DNA from: Neobittarella massiliensis (ex Bilen et al. 2018)
GTDB lineage: Bacteria > Bacillota > Clostridia > Oscillospirales > Ruminococcaceae
Direction of reading: 5' to 3'
Assembly: GCF_900289145.1 (NCBI RefSeq)
Contig: NZ_OKQO01000011.1
Location: 1 to 64,000 of the forward strand
Length of the DNA stretch: 64,000 nucleotides
The notes beneath the pieces were generated by a model. The model was not told the origin of the DNA, did no database searches, and saw only the letters and a list, made by a program, of their open reading frames with translations. The translations under genes and the position numbers were made by a program. Positions 58,103 through 64,000 of the stretch are shown in pieces; within the stretch, counting starts at the first letter, position 1; each line of letters starts with the position of its first letter.

Positions 58103-58187
58103 AGGGACATTCTAGGAACCGATTCTGTGCAAAAGACCATATGGCGTTCTTTTGTATGTGGCGCCGTCAGAAAGGGGCTGTTTTCGG

Positions 58188-58931
58188 ATGGGCAAGGTAC
58201 GACGTGTGGCAACTGGGATGCTGCTGTTGCTGTGGTGTCTGCTCATCGCCGCCCAACAGCCGGTGTGGGCGCTCGAGCTGCAGGACCCGCTGTTTCCCGA
58301 TGCCGGCGACGTATTTCGCCAGCTGCTTTTTATGGGCGACAGCGACGCCGTGTGGCGGCAGCTGCAGAGCGATGAGCTCGCCGCCCCCATCACCGATATT
58401 CCCAGCCACAGCCAGCAGATATTACAGGTATCCAGGCCGCTGATGGACCGCCGCTACGACGGTCAGGGCGATGTGCTGGTCCCCCGTGAGCAGCCGCTCT
58501 ACGCGCTGTTTTTGGTCGGCAACGATGCCCGCGGCGGGCCGAGCGGATTCGTGCTCTATTTTACCGTCGATGCCGGCGGCAGACCAAAGACCAAAAAAAT
58601 ACAGCCGGTCAAAGCGCCCTCCACAGCGGAGCGGGAGTTCTGCTGGGAGCAGGCCGGTTACGGCGGTGATGTCTGGCTGCTGCCCTACCGCGATCAGGTG
58701 GCGGTCAGCGCGGTCAACGGGCAGGGGGAGCGCCGTTACTTTTTATTCTCCGAAGATAACGGTACCGGTCCGCTGGATCTCGAGCAGTTCAATGCCCGTT
58801 TAAGGGCCTACTACCACCCCCAGCAGGATCAGCACACCGTCCCCGGTTGGCTGGGGCTGGTACTGTTCACCATCCTGGCCGCCGCGCTTGCGGGTCACCT
58901 GTGGTACCGCCGCCGTGCCCGGCATAACTGA
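58188..58931 (+). CDS. Secreted, membrane-anchored protein, unknown
   Basis: 247 residues from ATG 58188 (AAAGGGG upstream). Signal peptide (about residues 1-28, MLLLLWCLLIAAQQPVWA), a 190-residue extracytoplasmic domain with FYFLFSEDNG-like beta pattern and few charged clusters, then a C-terminal helix (about residues 218-238) and a basic end RRRARHN: the layout of a type I surface protein without an LPXTG motif. Monocistronic. No family recognised. Confidence 0.65.
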   Translation: MGKVRRVATGMLLLLWCLLIAAQQPVWALELQDPLFPDAGDVFRQLLFMGDSDAVWRQLQSDELAAPITDIPSHSQQILQVSRPLMDRRYDGQGDVLVPREQPLYALFLVGNDARGGPSGFVLYFTVDAGGRPKTKKIQPVKAPSTAEREFCWEQAGYGGDVWLLPYRDQVAVSAVNGQGERRYFLFSEDNGTGPLDLEQFNARLRAYYHPQQDQHTVPGWLGLVLFTILAAALAGHLWYRRRARHN

Positions 58932-58987
58932 CAGCTTGTACCCGCACTGCGGGTGCCGGGCTATGTGAACAGTTTTTTCGTGACAAA

Positions 58988-59020
58988 TTTAGCGGGGCTG
59001 CTTCTGGCAGCCCCGCTAAA
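58988..59020. terminator. Stem-loop, probable terminator
   Basis: TTTAGCGGGGCTGC/GCAGCCCCGCTAAA with a 5-base loop; poor T-tail either way. Confidence 0.6.
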
Positions 59021-59155
59021 ATAACACTATAATAGAAAATAGACGCTGTGCGGCTGTTGCACCTGCAAGACTTGCCCGCACAGACAGCCTGATTAGCCAC
59101 CCGGCCCAGTACCCGCTATGCATAAAAATGCAGTGTGGTGATGGGGGCGTTCAGA

Positions 59156-59821
59156 TCAGCCCTTTGTCTGGTGCTGCCCGTCAAGGGCAAAATGCCGCTC
59201 TACTCGGGCCAGCGTACCCGCTACAGTGCTGCTCTCATCCCGCTCCAGCCAAAACATCTCGCTTCTTTTTACGGTATCATAAAAGGGCTGGGTGGTGTAA
59301 ATAAGCGCCTTGCTGCAATTTTCAAACGCTTTTTGTGGGTCCGGCAGCCCCATGATGCAATCGCAGATATCCCGGTGGTCTGGCCGGGCGTAGTAGTCTC
59401 TGGCCACCCGCTGGGGCGACGCGATCAAAAATACCATGTGCTGCCGGTCGGTGATCCGTCTGGCCGTTTCCAGCGACAGGTGCAAATCGGCGATCACCGG
59501 CTGCTCTCTCGACAACTCGATCAGGTCGATCAGCGCCATCTGAAGCTGCTCGTCGACGCTCTGCTGCAACCACGCGCTGTACGCCCAGTAAGGGCGGCAG
59601 AAATACGCCTCCCAGCTGTCAAAAGTCTGGGTCATGGCGGGCTGGTGGACACAGTCGGCGATTTTTTGGTGCTGTGCAAAGCGGGCGTCCATATCGTATA
59701 GGGTAAAACCATGTTTTTGGGCCAATGCCCGTGCGATGGTCGTCTTTCCACCACAGGCGGTCCCGCCCACAAAAAAGACGTTTGTCAGGTGTGCTCGCAG
59801 GATATTATCTGCTATATTCAT
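59156..59821 (-). CDS. P-loop nucleotide kinase-like protein
   Basis: 221 residues. Walker A GGTACGGKTTIARALA at about residues 19-34; PVIADLHLS and MVFLIASPQRVARDYY follow as the strand and substrate-binding parts typical of small AAA_33/AAA-type kinases; RDICDCIMG helix after. It probably phosphorylates a small molecule, but no family substrate motif is recognised. A ribosome-binding site is only fair (AGGAGA before ATG 59821). Surrounding genes give no clue. Confidence 0.72.
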   Translation of the reverse strand: MNIADNILRAHLTNVFFVGGTACGGKTTIARALAQKHGFTLYDMDARFAQHQKIADCVHQPAMTQTFDSWEAYFCRPYWAYSAWLQQSVDEQLQMALIDLIELSREQPVIADLHLSLETARRITDRQHMVFLIASPQRVARDYYARPDHRDICDCIMGLPDPQKAFENCSKALIYTTQPFYDTVKRSEMFWLERDESSTVAGTLARVERHFALDGQHQTKG

Positions 59822-60145
59822 ATGTTCTCTCCTTATGGAAATGACAAGGCAAACAGCGCCCAGGTAAACCTGAGCACGCGTTGGGTAAAATTTGCTTTAG
59901 CGGGTGCGCCTACACGTCCATAAGATCCCAAACACAGATGTACCTCCTAGTATGCAGCAAATTCTATCACCCGGTGTATTCCGGTGAAGTCAAGTCCAGT
60001 ATAACATACGTAGGTCCCGCATACAACGGGAACCCGAAAAGCGGCCATACACTGCTTATCCATCCAAATGACAAAAAACGCTCAGCCCTACCCCCAGCCG
60101 TTTGCGCTGGAGCCCGGCCCAGCAGTAAAAAAAAGGAGAACCACT
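59822..60145. other. Intergenic region, little seen
   Basis: Between the divergent kinase and nucleoside hydrolase 5. A TATAAC at 60000 could be a -10 for the rightward gene; no other signal. AAAAGGAGAA precedes the ATG. Confidence 0.4.
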
Positions 60146-61072
60146 ATGCAGCGACTGATCATCGATACCGATACCGCCTCCGACGACGCCGTCGGCCTTA
60201 TCATGGCCCTGCGTGAACCCGCCGTCAAGGTCGAGCTCATCACCGTGGTGGCCGGCAACGTGGCGCTGGAGCAGGCGACCATCAATGCCCGCCGCTCGGT
60301 ACAGGAGGCCGGCACCTATCGCCCCCCTGTTGTCAAGGGCGTATCTAAGCCCATGTTCCGCGACCTCATTACCGGTGAAAAAGTACACGGCGAAGACGGG
60401 ATGGGCGATATGTTCCTGCCCGAGCCGGAGGTGCCGGTGCAGCCCGGCCACGCCGTAGATGCCATTTTGCGCTGCATCGAGCACGACCCCTCCGACCTGG
60501 AACTCATCGCGCTGGGCCCGCTCACCAATGTGGCCCTGTGCATCCTGCAGGCGCCCCAGACCATGAAAAAGCTCAAGCGCATCACCGTCATGGGCGGCGC
60601 CAAACCGCACTCATCCGCCTGGCACCCCATGGCCGAGTACAACATCTATATCGATGCCGAGGCGGCCTCCATCGTCTTAAATAGCGGCATCCCCATCCAG
60701 ATCGTGCAGTTGGATGTCTGTCTTAACGAGTGCGCTTTCCGCGCCGAGGACATCGACCGCTTTAATCGGGGCGGGCCGGTGGCCCAGTTCTGTATGCGCT
60801 GTAACGACTCGCTGCGGGTGTTTTACGAAAAGACCTGGGGCCGCAGTGTCATTACCCTGCCCGACCCCACCGCCGTGGCGGCCGCCATCCACCCCGCCTG
60901 TATCGCCGAGAGCTTTCCGGCCTATGTCTTTATCGAGACGAAAAGCCCGCAAAACTATGGCCAGATGATCGTTGATACCACCCATGCACCCAAAGAGCAG
61001 TATAACGCCGTCATCTGTGAGCGCCTGGACGAGAAGGCTTTTAAAGACTACCTGTACAACCTCTGCCAGTGA
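60146..61072 (+). CDS. Nucleoside hydrolase 5 (IunH family)
   Basis: 308 residues from ATG 60146. Calcium motif IDTDTASDDAVG (residues 6-17), GPLTNVALCIL, TVMGGAKPHSSAW and MAEYNIYIDAEAA all match the family. At the catalytic-type histidine position it has proline-aspartate, LPDPTAVAAAIHP, keeping only the calcium-site aspartate. Most divergent of the five copies in this window. Terminated at 61094-61139. Confidence 0.92.
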   Translation: MQRLIIDTDTASDDAVGLIMALREPAVKVELITVVAGNVALEQATINARRSVQEAGTYRPPVVKGVSKPMFRDLITGEKVHGEDGMGDMFLPEPEVPVQPGHAVDAILRCIEHDPSDLELIALGPLTNVALCILQAPQTMKKLKRITVMGGAKPHSSAWHPMAEYNIYIDAEAASIVLNSGIPIQIVQLDVCLNECAFRAEDIDRFNRGGPVAQFCMRCNDSLRVFYEKTWGRSVITLPDPTAVAAAIHPACIAESFPAYVFIETKSPQNYGQMIVDTTHAPKEQYNAVICERLDEKAFKDYLYNLCQ

Positions 61073-61093
61073 CCGGCAGCCGAAATTGACAAT

Positions 61094-61139
61094 AAAAAGC
61101 GGTGAGCAGACCCGGGCATTGGGGTGGCTCACCGCTTTT
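61094..61139. terminator. Bidirectional terminator
   Basis: AAAAGCGGTGAGC/GCTCACCGCTTTT with a 19-base loop. Confidence 0.85.
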
Positions 61140-61151
61140 ATACATCATCTG

Positions 61152-62369
61152 TTACGGGTCGGGGATGCCCACCGTACCCGCCCCGGTGTTCCCCGCCCGG
61201 TCGGTCACCGAGAAGGGGCGCATCCCGTCAAAAATAGAAAAATACACCGTGTTCGTTGCAGCATCTGTTAAGATGGGCGCCACCCGGCTGCCATCCGGCC
61301 CGGTGATAAAAGCGCTCGACAAGTCTGCTCCGGCGCCTTCATCACCCAGTACCACCGCCAACCGTCCACCTTCGTCGCGCACCTCTATAATGTGAGGCGC
61401 CTGGCGGTCTACGCGGTCAATAAGCAGTTCGCAACGGGCGCGGTCGCCGCCGGCCCCCTGTGCCACCAGTACCCACCTGCCGTTTTCGGTGACCACGCCG
61501 CTGTACTTGCCGTCGGCGTGAGCGGTAAATTCTATGTGCCGGCCAGCGCTGTTTTCCGCCCACACAACCTGGGTGGATCCGCCCGCCCAAGCACGCACCA
61601 GCTGTCCGTCGCGTGCAAAACTGGTGTCTAGCACCACATTTTCAAAGCGGGGCCGCAGTGCGGTGCCCGCCACGAGACCAGTCACTGCGCACAGGGCTAC
61701 GGCCCCGGTGGCGAGTGCCGCGCGTCTGGCGGCATTCTTTCCCGGCACCAGCCGCCCGGGGCCCCATACTCGTGCCAACACCAGCCCGGCGGGAACAAAA
61801 GCCGGCAGTTTTGGCCGCAACAACTTGGCCAGCTGCTTTTTCCCCCGCCGCAAACAGCGGTGTACCGTGCTCAGCGATACACCGGTCAAAGTGGCGATCT
61901 CCTCCAACTTGCGCTCCTGCAGATAGCGCAATACCACGATCTGTCTTTCCAGAGGGGAGAGCTGCAACAGCGCCTGTTGCAGCTCGTCCATCATTTCCCG
62001 GCGGCTTGCCAGCTCCTCAGGCATCGCAGTTACGTCCTCGTCCGGCCGCTGGGGAAAAGAGTCGCTGCACGACAGCTCCACCGATCGGCGGCTCTGCGCA
62101 CGCCGGTAATTCTGGCACACCAAAAAGGTGGTCCGGTTCAGGTAGGCCACCACCGCTTGCGGGTTTTTAAGCTGTGCTATATTTTTGTGCAGCGTCAAAT
62201 ACACCTCCTGCAGTGCATCCTCCGCCAGCTGATGGTCGCCCAGCAGGGCCAGCGCCTGATAGTGCTGAGCGTCACAGGTGGCGTGATATAGGGCGGAAAA
62301 TGCCCCCTGCTCCTGTCTCTGGGCGCGCTCCACCAGTAAAGCCAGCTGCCGGTGCGTAAATTGCTGCAT
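61152..62369 (-). CDS. Sigma-70-like (ECF) factor fused to membrane and extracellular domain
   Basis: 405 residues. The N-terminal half is an ECF-type sigma factor: region 2 about residues 20-95 (GDHQLAEDALQEVYLTLHKN) and region 4 about 125-185 (LSPLERQIVVLRYLQERKLEEIA with HTH VSLSTVHRCLRRGKKQLAKLL). After a linker, a single transmembrane helix (about 214-238, GAVALCAVTGLVAGTAL) leads to a 165-residue extracytoplasmic domain ending in an Ig-like DRAGNTG pattern. Sigma, tether and possible sensor are therefore one chain. Divergent from a large secreted-protein gene 236 bases away, a plausible target. Confidence 0.85.
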   Translation of the reverse strand: MQQFTHRQLALLVERAQRQEQGAFSALYHATCDAQHYQALALLGDHQLAEDALQEVYLTLHKNIAQLKNPQAVVAYLNRTTFLVCQNYRRAQSRRSVELSCSDSFPQRPDEDVTAMPEELASRREMMDELQQALLQLSPLERQIVVLRYLQERKLEEIATLTGVSLSTVHRCLRRGKKQLAKLLRPKLPAFVPAGLVLARVWGPGRLVPGKNAARRAALATGAVALCAVTGLVAGTALRPRFENVVLDTSFARDGQLVRAWAGGSTQVVWAENSAGRHIEFTAHADGKYSGVVTENGRWVLVAQGAGGDRARCELLIDRVDRQAPHIIEVRDEGGRLAVVLGDEGAGADLSSAFITGPDGSRVAPILTDAATNTVYFSIFDGMRPFSVTDRAGNTGAGTVGIPDP

Positions 62370-62428
62370 CCTATGTGCTCCTCTTTGGTCCTGCTTTGTG
62401 CCGCGGGTAGATAGGCGTCGTTTCTACA

Positions 62429-62434
62429 AGTATA
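62429..62434 (-). promoter_or_regulatory. Extended -10 of the sigma-factor gene
   Basis: Minus strand TGGTATACT (TATACT at 62434-62429), an extended -10; no clear -35. Confidence 0.4.
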
Positions 62435-62605
62435 CCATGACCGTCCAGAGTATGTATACGCCGACCTCAAAAAGAAAAACGACTGCTGATTTTTTTGACA
62501 GAATGTGACATGTTGGCCGCGCTGCCGCACACATAAAGTATATAGACGGTGAGCAGCTCCGTGTGGGGACGGCTGCCAGCACCGCCCACAAGGAGGAAAC
62601 GATAT

Positions 62606-64000
62606 ATGATGGGAAAGAGATATAGGCGATATCGGCGGCGCCCGCTGCGCCGCCTGCTCCCCTTTTTAATGCTGGCGGCGCTGTGCCTCTGTATGTTTCC
62701 GGCCGCAGCCCAAGACGACAGCAGCGACTTCGTAGGCAGCTTTGACCTGCAGGAGATCTTTCAGGGCAACCCGCTAGCTATCGACGAGAACAATATCCTG
62801 TTTTCCGACCCGCTCAACAACCGCGACAAGTGGGTCGTACCAACCTGGAACAGCAGGGCCATGCAACAGAACAGCAGTGTCGAGAGTATACGAGAGGTGT
62901 CCATGAAGTCCAGCTGGCAGCTGGTGGTGGACTATACGCTTGATAACCAGTCGTCAGTCATCAATTCCCGAGCGGATATCAACCTGACAGGAAGCAGGGG
63001 CGCTTTAGCGATAGAAGTGGGCTACACTGACGATGATGGTCCCTGGATGTATATGCGTCACTGGAGTGGGGGTAGGTGGGATACGACTTATGGCCGACGC
63101 AAGCTGAGTGCATCCCAGGTGAGCCAGACCAAGCCGCTCATCCTCACTTTTGACGCCGCCACAGGAAAGCTCACGTTGCAGTACGGACAAGATGGGGCTC
63201 TGCAGATCTCCACTACTGCTGCAGCGTGCCCCTACCTCCAGACTGATACCGCATCCATCAGTATTTCCGGCGTCATGAGCTGGTTCCAATCAGACCCCGT
63301 GCCTACTGGAACGATCAGCGCCAAGTTTAACAGTATCCGCTATACCAAATACACCCCCAAGTTCGTCGAGACCACGGTACTCAACAGCGCCGGTCAGCCC
63401 ATGACTGACGACGAGAAAAAGCAGGTACACGACGGAGATATCATCACCATTCAGGCCGAGGTCAAGAACACCTTTGCCGATGGCGATCCGGTACCAGTAC
63501 ACCTCAAGCTGTCCGACAATGAAGACCTGGCCACTACCGGACTCGATTTTGATGACACCGGCTGGGAAAACGAGACCCAGCGCGTCACTGTCGATAGCGT
63601 GGAGGTAGCGGATGTCAATATCACCGGGCCCGGCATCCCCTTATCCTGTAAGCCCGGCGGTACGCTGGTCACCTATCGGGCAAAAGTGGTAAATCCTGAT
63701 AATGGGGCCGTAACTGTCGGGCAAATGATCGAGGACGATTTTTTCCTTTCTAAGCAATATTCGGGCACTGAACTGGTTCCTGCCCAACCACTGGTGCCCT
63801 ACGACCCCGATAAGACTGATCAGAGCACCCCCGGCAGCGACTACCACTATAGCCGTTTGCCCGCCGCCAATGCAAATGGTTGGAATAACACCCCGGTAGA
63901 GCTCTCCTTTTACCCCGGTGATTTTGACCGTTTTGTCGTGCAGGAGCAGCGTGGCGATCAGCTGGTACTAGACAGCGGTAACACCCGCCATCAGTACACC
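62606..64000 (+). CDS. Large secreted protein, N-terminal part (partial)
   Basis: At least 465 codons, still open at the window end. ATG 62606 or 62609 with AAGGAGGAAAC upstream. Very basic start (KRYRRYRRRPLRRLL), signal peptide helix LPFLMLAALCLCMFPAAA with likely cleavage before QDD, then a concanavalin/LamG-like domain (about residues 50-225: FSDPLNNRDKWVV, WQLVVDYTL, LILTFDAATGKLTLQY, IRYTKY), then one or more Ig-like/CARDB-type domains (about 230-320 and 320-430). Probably a cell-surface adhesin or binding protein. Its promoter lies in the 236 bases shared with the membrane-tethered sigma gene. Confidence 0.8.
   Translation, partial: MMGKRYRRYRRRPLRRLLPFLMLAALCLCMFPAAAQDDSSDFVGSFDLQEIFQGNPLAIDENNILFSDPLNNRDKWVVPTWNSRAMQQNSSVESIREVSMKSSWQLVVDYTLDNQSSVINSRADINLTGSRGALAIEVGYTDDDGPWMYMRHWSGGRWDTTYGRRKLSASQVSQTKPLILTFDAATGKLTLQYGQDGALQISTTAAACPYLQTDTASISISGVMSWFQSDPVPTGTISAKFNSIRYTKYTPKFVETTVLNSAGQPMTDDEKKQVHDGDIITIQAEVKNTFADGDPVPVHLKLSDNEDLATTGLDFDDTGWENETQRVTVDSVEVADVNITGPGIPLSCKPGGTLVTYRAKVVNPDNGAVTVGQMIEDDFFLSKQYSGTELVPAQPLVPYDPDKTDQSTPGSDYHYSRLPAANANGWNNTPVELSFYPGDFDRFVVQEQRGDQLVLDSGNTRHQYT

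Overview
The window looks like a chromosomal segment of a strictly anaerobic, GC-rich Gram-positive bacterium, most likely a Clostridia/Oscillospirales-type gut anaerobe (inference). The basis is strong Shine-Dalgarno sites, sigma-A type promoters with U-tract terminators, pyruvate:ferredoxin oxidoreductase, a trimeric [FeFe] hydrogenase, class III and class II ribonucleotide reductases with no class I enzyme in view, CsoR-type copper control and a NiCo-like riboswitch. The first ~200 bases are poly-C low complexity that dissolves the gyrB frame and look like an assembly artefact. I saw no tRNA, rRNA, CRISPR array, transposase or prophage gene.

Layout. 0.2-5.7 kb: 3' end of gyrB, three tandem YcxB-like membrane proteins, gyrA. 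5.7-12 kb: a nucleoside hydrolase and a D-amino-acid aminotransferase divergent from one shared promoter element, a putative metal exporter, then an operon of PfkB kinase plus two ADP-ribosylglycohydrolases. 12-15.4 kb: two decayed genes (P-loop kinase, GNAT acetyltransferase) around a 2-hydroxyacid dehydrogenase/patatin pair. 15.4-22.5 kb, minus strand: membrane-anchored unknown, nrdG, ABC-F ATPase, a second PfkB kinase with an altered catalytic site, and nrdD, whose glycyl-radical tail appears to be encoded by a separate 56-codon gene. 23-33 kb: Fe-S protein, membrane proteins, YjbR, DUF1848, two tandem nucleoside hydrolases, a methyltransferase interrupted by an amber codon, class II nrdJ, an XRE regulator. 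33-40 kb: PFOR, a CBS/CorC membrane protein, a thioesterase, a fourth nucleoside hydrolase. 40.6-48 kb: two paralogous membrane proteins flanking a CDF transporter behind a NiCo-type riboswitch, then csoR and a copA gene with an in-frame copZ module. 48-58 kb: a divergent hydrogenase locus, with hydC/ATPase/ferredoxin/hydB/hydA rightward and a signalling-type set (DRTGG, anti-sigma-like ATPase, degenerate AAA ATPase, hydrogenase-like Fe-S protein, DRTGG, PHP) leftward. 58-64 kb: a secreted unknown, a P-loop kinase, a fifth nucleoside hydrolase, and a sigma factor fused to a membrane/extracellular domain divergent from a large secreted protein cut by the window end.

How it fits together. PFOR and HydABC oxidise pyruvate and discharge electrons as H2. 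The two ribonucleotide reductase genes share predicted NrdR operators, so they are probably co-repressed. Five nucleoside hydrolases, two ADP-ribosylglycohydrolases and two PfkB kinases suggest heavy investment in breaking N-ribosyl bonds and capturing the sugar. Metal handling (CsoR-CopA-CopZ, NiCo-CDF, ArsP_2-like exporter) is a secondary theme. All assignments rest on motif recognition by eye; no database search was possible.
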